Assembly (NCBI GenBank): GCA_034440635.1 | Contig: JAOTON010000972.1 | Location: 1-64,000 of the forward strand | Reading direction: 5' to 3' | DNA from: Lepas anatifera | Lineage: Eukaryota; Arthropoda; Thecostraca; Lepadidae | DNA: 64,000 nucleotides | Shown: piece after piece, positions 11,340 to 23,008 of the stretch | Layout: every line of letters begins with the position of its first letter | How positions within the stretch are numbered: the first letter of the stretch is position 1 | Program-made: the position numbers and the translations under genes | Notes under the pieces: generated by a model | What the model saw: the letters and a program-made list of their open reading frames with translations, nothing else | The model's database searches: none | Told to the model about the DNA's origin: nothing

Positions 11340-12589
11340 GGGTTTAACATGCAAATGTTTCCTCAGAGAGCATTGTCAGATAATTGTGGCCATTTTTCAT
11401 GATAGTAGGCAAGGATTTCCTGAAGCTATAGTTCATACTTTATGTTGATTTGTTTATGTAATGATGATATAAATTTGCTTAATATGTTTGGCTCTTAATC
11501 CACAAGAATTAGTATGTTTAAAAGCCAGTAAGTGGGAAAAAGGCTGCCGGGACCAGGCCGGGACCACATCTTTCTCCCTGGCACTAGGCCGGGACCAAGA
11601 AATGTTGGCCGGGACCGGGACCAGCTTTTTCCAAAAAGTCCCACCTCTATGTAAAACACAGCCACATTTCTACAACTTTTATGAAATAGGGCCCTGGGGT
11701 ATTTTTAGTTATTTCCCAAAAAAATGTCTGGCACCAAAAGCTCTCAGATTTTTGCAAGAGGGCCTGGACGTAAAAACCATGGGCTTGGACTATCTGTATC
11801 CTGCAACCATCCCCTTTGCCCCCCCTTTCCCCAGAAAAAGAGGGCAACAAGTCGTCGAGGAGGGAGACTGAGCGGGTTGTGTATTTACCTATTTTGCTTC
11901 TTTTGGGAAGTGAGGGTGGGTACATATGTAGTGTACCAGGAGTTTTTACTAAAAGTTCAAATTTTATAATATGGCATCAATCAAAATACGTTGGAGCATC
12001 ACTATCATGGAGTTCCAGGACCTCCCTGGCTTCCAGTGTGCAAAGTATGGAATTTTCAACAAAATCTTGTAGGTGTGAGTGCCCATGGAGACAGGAGCGA
12101 GTGGTGCAAATTTTATAATCCTGGTGCGAATTTGTGAGGCTGGTGCGAGGAAGGTGGCACTGAAAACCAAACAAGTAATGGCTAAATGGTTATAAAGACA
12201 CAGAAGGGGCCTTATAAAAAGTCCTCAACTAACTAATAATAGAGGTAGCATTGCATCATGTGAGTAGGAATGGGTGCATTTTTCTCCCTGGTATATGGCA
12301 GATTGGTGCAAATTTTTGGTGGCTGGCGGTGCGAGAATTTTAGATGGCTGGTGCGACTTGTCTGGCCTGCTGCCATACTTTACAGACTGGCCTGGCTTTT
12401 GGTTCTCCCATAGGCTTCATATAGATATCCAGCCTGGTGTTGGTTGAATGAGTATGAGTTGAATAGTGCCACTTAAAATTTCATTTTTAGTCAAATATTG
12501 ATTCCTGGGTTATGTTAAGTAATGACTGCACTGCATGCTTAAATAATTGTTCTGGTTTTTCATTTACCACATACAAGCAGTGTCACTTA
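11340..12589. other. Anonymous intergenic DNA
   Basis: Contains a short tandem gccgggacca repeat at about 11543-11625 and scattered ggtgcgaat words at 12120-12350. A diverged direct duplication at 12470-12600 precedes the next palindrome. Open frames of up to 127 codons here have no recognisable domain. I see no supportable gene. Confidence 0.5.
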
Positions 12590-13370
12590 AATTATCATTT
12601 TTGAGTCATATTGATTCTCATATTATGTTAAGAAATGATTACACTGCATACTTTTTGATAACTTTTTTCATTTTTTTAGTCACTGCAAACAAGTATAGTC
12701 CATAGAAATACATTGGGCAAGCTACACTGGGCAAAACAAGAAAGCAAAAAATGTTATTAGTTGAAAAAACAAATTCCTCTAAAACTAAAAAGTGTGCTCT
12801 TTGAATGATGAAACATGGTTCAAGCATGGTTCAAAAGCATGGAAGCGAGAAACTTGTGTTTGAATATTTGAATTTTATTTTTTGTATTTTTTTATGATCA
12901 TGGGTTACGAGTAGAGATTCTCCGTTGGAGAAATTGTCATATTATTACTGGAGTAGTAGGTGGTGGTGTTGGGTGGTTATGGTTAATGAAATATGGAAGC
13001 TATTTTGATAATTATTTTGTATTCCTGGAGGACTTAATTGTAGCTTTTTGCAATATATTCATCCACTCAACCAGTGGTGGATCCAGGACTTCATTTCAGG
13101 GGGCTAAGGGGCTCGAGCACCACACACCAACACCTAAGATCAGCCGGTATTATGGTAGGCAGATCACATCTCATGGTTCAAAAGGATCATATAAGAATGT
13201 CCAAAGTTCAAAGGGTCTAATGTTCATAGGTTCTACCCTTTGAAAGTTAGACCTTTTGAATAAGAAGTCCAATGTTCAAAAGGTCCAAAGAGGCAGGCAC
13301 AGATGCATGAGAGTGTGGTGCATGATGCCGCAGAGGCGCGCTAAGACACATGATAATAGGAGGCAATGAG

Positions 13371-13660
13371 GGTTAGGTTAGGTGTTAGGTTAGGTTAGGT
13401 TAGGTTAGGTTAGGTTAGGTTAGGTTAGGTTAGGTTAGGTTAGGTTAGGTTAGGTTAGGTTAGGTTAGGTTAGGTTAGGTTAGGTTAGGTTAGGTTAGGT
13501 TAGGTTAGGTTAGGTTAGGTTAGGTTAGGTTAGGTTAGGTTAGGTTAGGTTAGGTTAGGTTAGGTTAGGTTAGGTTAGGTTAGGTTAGGTTAGGTCAGGT
13601 CAGGTCAGGTCAGGTCAGGTCAGGTCAGGTCAGGTCAGGTCAGGTCAGGTCAGGTCAGGT
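13371..13660 (+). repeat. (TTAGG)n array passing into (TCAGG)n
   Basis: About 42 near-perfect TTAGG units, then about 13 TCAGG units from about 13594 to 13660. TTAGG is the standard arthropod telomere unit. Here it is internal to a hairpin element, with a short CCTAA tract in the opposite arm. Confidence 0.95.
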
Positions 13661-13921
13661 GTGTATGCCCTTGGTCCCTCTTTCCTAGTCTGGTGATATC
13701 ACCCCTCTTTCCAGAATCTGAGTGCGCCTCTGGTCTGTGTACCACTTTATACTACTCAAACCCTCCCTCCTTCCATATGTTTCACGTCTTGGGATTTTCT
13801 TGCAGAATGTGGGGATATTTCTAAAACATTTTCCAAGGTGGTACCCAGACCAGAGGCACGATCAGATTCTGGAAAGAGGGGTGATATCACCAGACTAGGA
13901 AATAGGGACCAAGGGCATACA

Positions 13922-13967
13922 CACCTGACCTGACCTAACCTAACCTAACCTAACCTAACCTAACCCT
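13922..13967 (-). repeat. Short (CCTAA)n array, mirror of the TTAGG array
   Basis: About seven CCTAA units after two CCTGA units, in the inverted arm of the same hairpin. The order TCAGG/TTAGG is preserved in mirror image but far shorter than on the left. Confidence 0.9.
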
Positions 13968-14396
13968 CATTTCCTCCTATTATCATGTGTCTTTGCACGC
14001 CTCTGTGGCATCATGCACCCCACGCTCATGCATCTGAGCACGCCTTTTTGGACCTTTTGAACGTTGGACTTCTTATTCAAAAGGTCTAACTTTCAACGGG
14101 TAGAGCCTATGAACATTAGACCCTTTGACCAGTGGACCTTCTGATGTGATCATTTTGAACCGCGAGATGTGATCTGCCTACTGCCATAATACCAGATCAG
14201 CCTCCACCTATGCATTAGCTATATGCACTTAAACATGTCAGGGCCTCAGACCCCTAGTCCCTTTCTTGTATCTGCCACTGCACAGAAGCTATCAGTGAGT
14301 GATGGGCGGATATTGCACTCAGATGGTATCCATTGTATCTCTTGATGTTGGGATGTGATCAAATCGCAGGTGCCTGGACTTTTGCATTGTGGTTGA

Positions 14397-14650
14397 CATG
14401 GATGGATCCAGGGGTTGGGGCTAAAGGTACTTGCTCCCCCTCTGATTGGGCCTTGGCACCCCCTGAAAGGTTGATGGCGCCCCTGAAAGGCTGCTTCCCC
14501 TTCCCCTCTGAATGCGAGTACTAGCATCCTGATTATAGGATTAGTGCCCTAGAAAAGCTGTGTCGTTCAAAACTGGCGCCCAATGATCCGAATGGCTCCC
14601 CCTGACCCGATGACCCCCACCCCCAATGGGAAATCCGGGATCTGTCCATG
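14397..14650. mobile_element. MITE family D, copy 2
   Basis: Inverted ends catggatggatccagg and gggatctgtccatg, with an interior of caccccctgaaagg-type words. It is the mirror partner of 16352-16637 in the palindrome. Confidence 0.65.
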
Positions 14651-14744
14651 GCTTGGGTGAGCGCACTTTGGTGGAGTACCGGGTCCATTCAGGGAAAAGG
14701 TGGGATGTTTTGTTGCATATTCTCTGAATCACCTGGTGCTTAGC

Positions 14745-14990
14745 CGCTGGTCGGCGCTGCTGTGGCCCCCAGTCGGCGCTGCTGTGGCCCCCAGTCAGCG
14801 CTGCTGTGGCCCCCGGTCAGCGCTGCTGTGGCCCCCAGTCGGCGCTGCTGTGGCCGTCAGTTGGCGCTGCTGTGGCCCCCAGTCGGCGTTGCTGGGGCCG
14901 CCAGTCATTGCTGCTGTGACCCCCCAGTCGGCGCTGCTGTGGCCTCCAGTCGGTGCTGCTGTGGCCGCCAGTCGGTGCTGCTGGGGAGTT
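14745..14990. repeat. 22-bp minisatellite
   Basis: About 11 copies of gtcggcgctgctgtggccccca. The unit is not a multiple of three and has few stops, so overlapping open frames arise on both strands. These are not genes. Confidence 0.85.
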
Positions 14991-16154
14991 GCGTCTCATC
15001 ACTAGCCCCTTGAATTCACTTTACGTTTTCCTTTTCTCCTGTTGCCCTGTCCTTTTCTTTTATGAGCGTTAACACAAATTCATTGCCACTTTTCTCATGA
15101 TCACTGCTGTAATGTACCGCTACTGCTCCCATGTTGCCGGGCGCTGATGCCTTTCCCTCTGCCCACTGGTCGCCTTGTGCGGGTGTACTTGTTACCGTAC
15201 ACATTTATTGTATCAACACGTCACACAAATTAGACGCGAAATACGAATTAGACACGCACACAAATTAGTATGCGAAGGGATCACATGTTGTTTCGCCCAC
15301 TACAGAATGAGATTAAGAATGGCCTTCGTTCCGGCGACCTACTGACCGCCCAGGGAAGCCCGCTAACTGCTACCGTGGCACCCGACCACTATTTCCCGGA
15401 ACTGTTGGGTCTTGCAATCTTGGATTAGGTATATATTTCGATTTGCATGCTGCCGCGTGTCGGCCCGCTCTGTGGGGCTGGATGGGACGTGCATCGTTCT
15501 GGGCTGTTATCGCTCATCCCTGTACGTTTTAAGGTTTAGTGCCTTTAACTATTCGCTTTATCCCAAGTGTGTATACGCATGTGGATAACGTATGTATGGA
15601 TATAACCTGCCCATGGTCCGTGGCCGGCCTTGTCCCGCTGCCACGCTGCTTTTGCTATTCATTAAGCTCAATGCCCCAACAACAATATTAGTTTGGCTTT
15701 GATGTTTGTCCAACATGCCCAGAAAGAGATTCTATAAGAAACTAAACATTAAAAAATGAAAAAAAGCGATCAAGGGAGAAAACGAAAAGTGAAGAAAACG
15801 AAAAGTGAAGAAAACGAAAAACGTAGTTTCAAGCGAAAGAATGTCATTAAAAAGTGAAAAAGAAAAATATGCAGAAACGAGCAGAATAGCTCGATCTTTA
15901 CAGTCTGCTCTGTGTGTTTAGGTTAAGCTACATTGCGCTTTTTCCTTTTGCATTTTTGATGACGTTTCGCGCTTTATAACTACGCTTCTTCGTGTTTTAC
16001 TTTTTCGCTTTTCCATTTTAATTGATTTTATTTTGTTTATGGCTTACTTTCTTACATGGACCATGGGCGGCTTCAGGGACTAAGCAACCGGTCACCTTTT
16101 GGAAAGACATAGTGGAGCTTTTGTTGGATTTCTATTACATGGACTTTTCCACAT
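14991..16154. other. Palindrome spacer, no gene recognised
   Basis: Unique-looking DNA without a supportable gene. An A-rich tandem repeat of gaaaacgaaaagtgaa lies at about 15775-15830. It resembles the inverted tttcgctttttcgttt tract at 17130-17190. Confidence 0.5.
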
Positions 16155-16268
16155 TGAAAAAGCAGAGATTCGGAGCTTTCAAGCTGTATTCAGCCCTTTG
16201 TCAGCGAGGAGTCGGATGGAGCAGTCGAAGTCCGACTTTGAATGCTCCGAATCTCTGCTTTTTCAAGA
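16155..16268. repeat. Short hairpin
   Basis: The sequence gaaaaagcagagattcggagc near 16157 recurs inverted near 16245, giving arms of about 24 bp around a loop of about 60 bp. An open frame of 87 codons running over it (16022-16285) has no recognisable domain. Confidence 0.7.
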
Positions 16269-16351
16269 CGAAGAAGTCCATTTAATTGTAAATTAATCCT
16301 ACTGTCTCCCTGAATCGACCTGGTGCCACACCAAACTGCGCTCCCCTGAGC

Positions 16352-16637
16352 CATGGACGGATGCGGGATTTCCAATCGGGGGAGGGGGCGGGGCGCCATT
16401 CAGACCAATGGGCGTCAGTTTTGGACGACGCAACTTTTCATGGGCACTAATCCTATAATCGGGTCCGATACTCACATCCCGAGGGAGGGGGAGCCACCTT
16501 TGAGGGGCGCCAGAGCCCGATCTTGTGTACCTTTTAAGTCTTTTACTCTGATAATGGCGTAAAATGACCTTTGCAGTCGGGGATGATTATGGAAGCGGTA
16601 ATTGCCACTTTGCCCCCAACCCCTGGATCCGCCTATG
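16352..16637. mobile_element. MITE family D, copy 3
   Basis: Ends catggacggatgcggga and cctggatccgcctatg. It is an inverted relative of 14397-14650 at the mirrored position of the palindrome. Confidence 0.65.
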
Positions 16638-16752
16638 CCAACCAGAATGCAAAAGTCCAGGCACCTGCGGTGGGATCACGCCACCACCATCAACTGACCA
16701 TGCATACCATCTGAGTGCAATATCTGCTCATCACTCGTTGATAGCTTCCGTA

Positions 16753-16857
16753 CAGTGGCGGATACAAGGGGAATTGGGCCTCCCCTCCCGAAATGTTTGA
16801 GTGATTATAAATAATGCTTAGGCGTGGGCCCTAAATGAAGCCCTAGATCCGCCACTG
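16753..16857. mobile_element. 105-bp hAT-like MITE
   Basis: Terminal inverted repeats CAGTGGCGGAT and GATCCGCCACTG, flanked by 8-bp words cttccgta and cttccgtg (7 of 8 identical). That fits the 8-bp duplications of hAT elements. It is homologous to the ends of 13072-14280, at the mirrored position in the other arm. Confidence 0.8.
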
Positions 16858-17454
16858 CTTCCGTGCATGTATATTGCCCAATGCCTCAATTGGGCCTCCC
16901 TGGCGTACAAAATCATTATCAAGATGGCTGCAATATTTAATCAACCACCCCACACCGCCGTCTACTACTCCAGTAAAAATTACAACAGCTCCCCTCACTC
17001 GTAAACAAGGGTCATAAAGCGAAAAAAACGAAATAAGATTCAAGTATTGAAACTTATTGTGTTTCTCTTTCTCGCTTTTAACTACGTTTTGCTGTTTTAT
17101 AAGGACGTTTTTTAATGAAATCCTTTCGTTTTCAATGACGCTTTTTCGTTTTTTCGCTTTTTCGTTTCCTCGCTTTTTCGTTTCCTTGTTTTTGCGCAGT
17201 GTAGCTTGCCCATTGTATTTCAATGGTGTGAACTTGTTTGCGTTGACTAAAACGCGATGAAACGTCTCTAAAAAGTGCGCAGTGTAGTCAGTACTTTTGA
17301 AATTGTGTTTAGTTCTTCAATTTTGATTTTATTAATGCCAGAATATTCTTTCTTAAGCAAAGCATGTTTATTCGAAGAGAAAAGCTCTCAGGTTCATCAT
17401 CTCGTCTAGCAATTAGCATTGTTACCTATAGAAAAAAATTGTCATCCCCTAACC

Positions 17455-19480
17455 CTCACTCCACCGGGGGCCATCGATGGCCCCCTTAGGATTTTCAGAA
17501 TAACAGAAAAACGATGAGGTGCAGCACCGCGGTTGAGAGATCTTCCTCTCACTCCATCATTTCCCTACCATCCTTGAAATGTTTTTCCCCAGGCCACACT
17601 AAGTCAGGTCACCAGGTGAGGTTAAACTAGGTCACCTCACTTAAACTTTTAAGCTCGATAATAACTGAATTTCTAGGTGGATCGGTTTGAAACCTTCTTT
17701 ACTTGATGACCCCTCCTTATGTTCCAAATAATGAAGAAAGCCCTGGCATTTTCCTATCAAATGTACTTTACCAGATCTCGATAGTTCTAATGGCATGAGA
17801 GTTATGCCCAGGTTTCTTAAAGGGAATGGACCACTTTGTCAAATTCTTAAAAAGAACACTTTAACGCACGCATTGACGGGGGTCTGAGCCACCTTCGCTT
17901 TGAGGGGGGAGCGGGTACCCGCCCCTTCCCCCTAAGATCACGAGAACCACGCTAGGTAGCGAAAAACGGTAAACGGCGTTGGTTAGCCCATCCACTTATC
18001 TATCGAAAATATTTCAACCATTTTTTGTCAGGTCACATTTAAGGTCACTAGAGGCCAAAACATGCCATCATAATGATGTAAATGAAGGTTTTCGTCATTA
18101 CATCTTAAGTAAACATAGAGCAAAACAATTTGAACTATATGAATCCTCGCAGAAAACTGAATCGAATGATATATAATATGACCTTGCTAGGTCAAATTAA
18201 GGATTTGATATGACCTGAGGTCAGGTCAAGGTCAAATTAGATAGAATGCAGATCATTAGGACCGCAAAGAAAAGACGAATCTAATGCAGTTAAAATAAAC
18301 GCTCTATCACCATCCGTTACTAAGTTATTCAGTTAAAACCATTTCCCGCGTATTTTCAATGGAGAGGTCATGGCTCGTACCTGGCCTTAGGTCATGGATA
18401 TAAAAGAATACCGGAACATATCTTAGAGAACTCGGTGGGCCCATTATGTGATATGAGTTTCAATCGGATAAGTCCATCCTGTTCTGACTCATGCTATCTT
18501 AAAACTTCTTTTGTGGTCAGGCTGCTTGGCCTGTACTGGTGACCTGATCTGAGGTGACCTAACCTTAAAATTTTGACAAAAGTTGTAAAAATGATGAGAG
18601 AAAATATATTCCAAGTACGGCGGCGCTGCGCGCCTTCGTTTTATGCTATCTCCGAAAAACTCGAGGGGGCGGGTACCCGCCCCCGTCAATGCGCGTGTTA
18701 AGAACAAGAGCGGTCTGAAAATCAGGAAACAACACTTTTCCCTTTTTATACGCTAAAAACGGAAATATGTCCTCTTTTCTAGCAATAAGTGACGTCATCA
18801 AAATGACAGTTTTAATAATCAGTGAAATCCCAAAATATTGATCATAGACTCACTGTACATAAAAACCCATTTACAGCCTTTCCGCATCACACAAATCGTG
18901 TGCAGTACAAGAAGCACTGGTGCAAAAACTTAAAGCAATTGATACTTATTTTGAAAAGTATGGGGAGGAAGGATGTGATGTGTGTTGCGGCCATTGGGCA
19001 CAATTTTGGCCCATTGCGCACTGCACTGGACGTTAGCTCTCCCGAGGTTTACGGTCCACAGACATTTACATGCTGGTTTACTTGCTAGCATGGTATTTTC
19101 AGTGATTAGTTGAGGCTTAGGGCTTACGACCAATGAGATTACTGCTACCATATGGAAGGTATTCCTTCAGGGTTTGAAATAAGTTAATTAGCCCCTTTAC
19201 TTTGAACTTTAAGGTGGCAGAAATTTTACATCGGCAGCTTTTGGTGAAATGAAATATCTCCCTTTAAGCATTGCATATTTTAGTGGAAATAGCCTATCGT
19301 GACCCAACTTGATCCCTGGTGGTCAAACAATTGACCTGAGCGCTTAAACATGACAAGTAAAATCATACTGAATTCGCACGAGCTTTCCAATGCAATTTGC
19401 AGATTTGCACTAACCCCCATATTTTCGAAGTTTAAGGGGGCCATCGATGGCCCCCGGTGGGGCGAACGTGGCACCGGACC
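17455..19480. mobile_element. Putative 2-kb element with palindromic terminal repeats
   Basis: A perfect 20-bp palindrome, gggggccatcgatggccccc, occurs at 17466-17485 and again at 19436-19455. The flanks are in opposite order: CCACC before and TTA after on the left, TAA before and GGTGG after on the right. This makes a pair of inverted ends of about 28 bp. A TTAA MITE sits inside. Target duplication was not found, and no transposase was seen. An 88-codon frame at 18822-19088 is not recognised. Confidence 0.5.
17861..18701. mobile_element. TTAA-flanked MITE family B, copy 1
   Basis: Inverted ends cgcacgcattgacggggg and cccccgtcaatgcgcgtg with TTAA on both sides. The interior contains gcgggtacccgcc near both ends and many ggtcaggtcaaggtcaaat words. 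It closely matches 20998-21844. It is non-autonomous. Confidence 0.85.
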
Positions 19481-19696
19481 CCGGTGGGGCGCGGGTTGAG
19501 ACGCATGTAGTGGAGAAGAGATAAATGTCAACTTTCTCCGTACTTGACTCTCAGTCGAATTTAATGATTCTGAAAATGTTTTTGCTTTGCATTTTCCGGG
19601 TGAATGTTAGGTTGTTGTATTGATTGAATCTTTATCAATGGACAGTAGGGAGATGTTGAGTAAAAAGTGCTGGAAATGCATGCGCCATGAAGAGGC

Positions 19697-20036
19697 ACAG
19701 GAGGACAGCTAAATAGTGACACTACGGCACTGGAGCCTGAGGGATAGCCTTCAGCAATATAGTCAAATAGCTGTATCTCAGGAGAGACAAGAGGACAGCT
19801 AAATAGTGACACTACGGCTCTGGAGCCTGAGGTATAACCTTCAGCAATATAGTCAAATAGGTGTATCTCAGGAGAGACAGGAGGACAGCTAAATAGTGAC
19901 ACTACGGCACTGGAGCCTGAGGGATAGCCTTCAGCAATATAGTCAAATAGCTGTATCTCAGGAGAGACAGGAGGACAGCTAAATAGTGACACTACGGCAC
20001 TGGAACCTGAGGCATAACCTTCAGCAATATAGTCAA
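19697..20036. repeat. 90-bp minisatellite, about 3.8 copies
   Basis: Units of 90 bp (acaggaggacagctaaatag and onward) at 19697, 19787, 19877 and 19967. Because 90 is a multiple of three, the - strand reads as a 30-residue repeat containing FDYIAEGYPSGS within a 143-codon frame. No splice sites, start context or known domain support a gene. Confidence 0.85.
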
Positions 20037-20908
20037 ATGCAGAAAAATGAGGCAGTATTGGAAAAATTTACTGGCATGTCCAAAATCAGAATTTTTAAAC
20101 TTCTGGGATGAATGTTTGATGAAAAACCATGGCCATACCCCATACAGCTGGAAATGTTCCACATTTTAAAACTGTCCTCTTCTTCATTGGATGCATTTGA
20201 AGATCCATGCACCATCTTCTTTATTTTAATCACAGAAGTACTAGGCTAACACAACATGTTGATGTTTCCTTTGCTGCTCTCAATATATGAAAAATTGCCG
20301 TATCAATTTACAGTTTAAGCAGTTGGAATCAAATTGTATGCCCCTCATTTTGTAATTTAGGCAATATGCCCCTGAAAAGAGTTTTAAAGAAAGAAACTGG
20401 GAGCAATTTGGGAATACATATATTTAAGAGTTGAGCACAGGATTGGATGTCTGTGTTCTCTTCTTTTTATATATTTCTGTGCCCTATTCATGTCTCTCTT
20501 CCTCTCGCTTCCTCTTCTTCTTCGTTTCTTTATTTGTTTTTCCTAAATATTGATGTGTTGAAAACTAACCCACTAACTAAATGTTAACCTTCCTCTTGGC
20601 CCCGCTGAATACAACTAGGTACGTACTTTTTCGTTGTCGCTATGGGGGAGGGACTTACTAACAATAGGGGAGATAAGAAGTGCAGTATTAAAAATGCAAA
20701 AAATGTGAATGTGAGGGCGCAGCGCTGCACCGCCGACAGGCGTGTGCGGTGCTGCGCCCTCCGGGTGGTGCGTGGCTCCGAGGTCGCTTCCGCAACCCCG
20801 TCCTCCTCTCGCCGTTTTTTTTTTTTGGGGGGGGGGGGGTGGTGACGGATCATTGCGGCATAAGTTTCTATGTGTATATGTGCGAGTTGTTTTATCCTGT
20901 CCCTGTGT
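20037..20908. other. No gene recognised
   Basis: AT-rich DNA followed by a GC-rich stretch at 20700-20830, ending in a T run and a G run at about 20817-20840. Nothing supportable as a gene. Confidence 0.5.
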
Positions 20909-20975
20909 TTAAAGGGAATGTGGCACCTTTATAACGTGATTTTAACTGAGAAAGCCAAATTGTAAAGCATGTCGG

Positions 20976-21952
20976 ATTGTTGATTGATGATTGGGGCTTA
21001 ACACGCGCATTGACGGGGGTCTGAGCCACCTTCGCATTGACGGGGGGCGGGTACCCGCCCCCCTAAGATCTCGAGAACCACGGTAGGTAGCGAAAAACGG
21101 TAAACGGCGTTGGGCTGCCCATCCACTTCTCCATCGAAAACATTTGAACCATTTTTTTGTCAGGTCACATTTAAGGTCACAAGAGGTCAAAACATGCCCG
21201 TCATAGGGATAACATGTAAAATTCAGTTTTTCGGGCATTACATCTGAACAAGTAAAGATAGAGCAAAACGACTTGAACCATATGAATCCTCTTAGCAAGC
21301 CGAATCGAATGATATATAATTTGACCTTGCTAGGTCAAATCAAGGATTTGACCTGACCTGGGGTCAGGTCAGGGTCAAATTATATAAAATGCATATCATT
21401 AGAACCGCAAAGCCCAGGCGAGTCTAATGCAGCTAAAATAAATGCTCTATCACCATCCGTTACTGAGTTATTCCGTAAAAACCATTTTTCCCATGTATTT
21501 CTAATGGAGAGGTCATGCGTCGTACCTGACCTTAGGTCATCGATATCAAAAATACCGGAACATGTTTTAGAGAACTCGGTGGGGCCATTATGTGATATGA
21601 GTTTCAATCGGATAAGTTCACCCTGCTCCGACTTATGCTATCTTAAACTTTTTTTGAGGTCGGGTCACTTGACCTGTACTGGTGACCTGACCTGAGATGA
21701 CCTAACCTTAAAATTTTCACAGAAGTTGTAAAAATGATGAGGGAAAAGGTATGCCAAGTACGGCGGCGCTACGCGCCGCCGTTTTTCTATCTCCGAAAAA
21801 CCCGAGGGGGGCGGGTACCCGCCCCCCGTCAATGCGCGTGTTAAGGGTGAACCAACCTTAGTGGTGATATAGTGCCTAGATCAACTAAGGCCAAGGCCTT
21901 TAATAACCTTTCCCTGAATACATGTTTATGGTCCGTATCAATCAATCAATCA
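20976..21952. mobile_element. Middle element of the nest, 9-bp target duplication
   Basis: Flanked by gcatgtcgg (20967-20975) and gcatgccgg (21953-21961), a 9-bp duplication with one mismatch. Ends are attgttgattgatgattg and the roughly inverted atcaatcaatcaatca. It carries the family B MITE at 20998-21844. Only about 20 bp on the left and 108 bp on the right belong to the element itself. Confidence 0.65.
20998..21844. mobile_element. TTAA MITE family B, copy 2 (innermost)
   Basis: TTAA then CACGCGCATTGACGGGGG at the left, CCCCCGTCAATGCGCGTG then TTAA at the right. The interior closely matches 17861-18701. It is the youngest layer of the three-level nest. Confidence 0.88.
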
Positions 21953-22399
21953 GCATGCCGGAAAACCTGGTACTCCATATATCATTTGTCTTGAAACTCA
22001 AAATTTCCGTGGAGAAAACCTAAAAACCTACCTGAAATGTACCCCAAATGTGCCCCAGTCAGGCGGCCACAGTTGTCAGTTGTTGGTGTGACGACGGCGC
22101 TGGCGTCACGGTGAGTAGCCATCCAATTGAAGCCCTTGAAGCCTTTTGAATATGGTAGTAGTTGCCAGATCATGACTTCATCCAGAGGCAGAGGTTTATT
22201 TTTCACCATAGAGGAATATTTTAAAAATCAAAATATTGAGCTCATCGTACATTTTTCAGAGAAATCATAGACGTTTTCATGATTTTCGACTAAAAATATG
22301 CGTAATTACATTAAATTCATGGATTCGCAAAGGTACCACGCTCCCTTTAAGTGGGGTGAATAGATAAATGCTTCCACAATTATCTTGAAGTGGCTATAC

Positions 22400-23008
22400 A
22401 AGAAAGGAAGAGCACCCTGCTGTGCCTGCCCTGCCTACATGCATGGGTAGTGGGCAAAAATCGTCTCTTGTCTTATTAGGTTGGGCTGACCCAAGCATCG
22501 CGTGTAGTCACGAATCTGGCAGCTTGCGGCGACTTGCGACATGTAAAGTTTCGAAGCGCACTTGCGCTGACGGTATCTCGTCGAAAGTGCCATACTTTGC
22601 AGAGTGCTGTCCCGCCATACAATATGCTGGATCCACTTGCATGCAACGCTCGCGGGACATGCGATGGTGGTCGTCAGTGACCTACAGTGCTCTCAGGCCC
22701 GCAGCACAGACCTTCACCCACTGACGGTGAACCTGCACTGACCCGGGGACCGGTCACACGTCCGAGCCTGCCGCGGGTCACGTGACGCTCACCAGCTGAA
22801 CTGATTGGCCGGCTCCCGGTCAAATAGTTAAGATATACATCACTGGTTATTTCTTCTCAATATGTTATAACATCTGTTTTAACATCTGTACATCTGTTTT
22901 CAGCGATTCCTGATATGTGAATACTGGTCTTGAAAAGAGGCTGTGAATGTGTGGCTCTTCATAGAGACTGCAGACCTGCTCTTAAAACAAAGAAGAGCAA
23001 GAGCTAAA
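22400..23008 (+). promoter_or_regulatory. Presumed Ras promoter and 5' untranslated region
   Basis: A GC- and CpG-richer stretch at 22490-22830 stands out from its AT-rich surroundings. It contains gggtcacgtgacgc (an E-box palindrome) and gattggcc (an inverted CCAAT word). A possible acceptor, tctgttttcag, occurs at about 22893-22903, so the 5' UTR may contain an intron. The transcription start is not determinable. This is positional inference. Confidence 0.35.

Larger units (their letters stand above)
13072..14280. mobile_element. CAGTGG-ended hairpin element containing telomere-like repeats
   Basis: It begins CAGTGGTGGATCCAGG and ends in tatctgccactg, inverted ends like those of hAT-type MITEs. 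The interior is itself a hairpin: sequence at about 13085-13370 and 13660-13745 recurs inverted at about 13835-14215. One arm carries (TTAGG)n and the other (CCTAA)n. The flanking 8-bp words (cactcaac and cacagaag) no longer match well. Confidence 0.7.
12590..17340. repeat. 4.7-kb palindrome bracketing further elements
   Basis: The left arm (about 12590-13071 plus 14281-14730) is an inverted copy of the right arm (about 16270-16752 plus 16858-17340). Matching landmarks are gcaagctacactg at about 12718 against its complement at about 17190, actggagtagtag at about 12948 against ctactactccagt at about 16960, and gcaggtgcctggacttttgca at about 14366 against its complement at about 16640. The spacer is about 1.5 kb. 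Both arms carry related MITEs at mirrored positions, so the elements were present before the inversion or were copied between arms. Outer ends and target duplication were not resolved. Confidence 0.75.
20909..22350. mobile_element. TTAA MITE family A, copy 2, split by nested insertions
   Basis: The left part, 20909-20975 (TTAA then AGGGAATGTGGCACC), and the right part, from 21953 to 22350 (ending GTACCACGCTCCCT then TTAA), together make a normal family A copy. The missing continuity is explained by the insertion at 20976-21952, which is flanked by copies of gcatg(t/c)cgg. Confidence 0.88.

Noticed and set aside
13371..13660. A true chromosome end
   Set aside because: The TTAGG array is short, internal, flanked on both sides by unique and mirrored sequence, and lies inside an element with inverted ends.
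19561..19992. 143-codon - strand gene with 30-residue repeats
   Set aside because: It is a 90-bp minisatellite whose period happens to be a multiple of three, with no further gene evidence.
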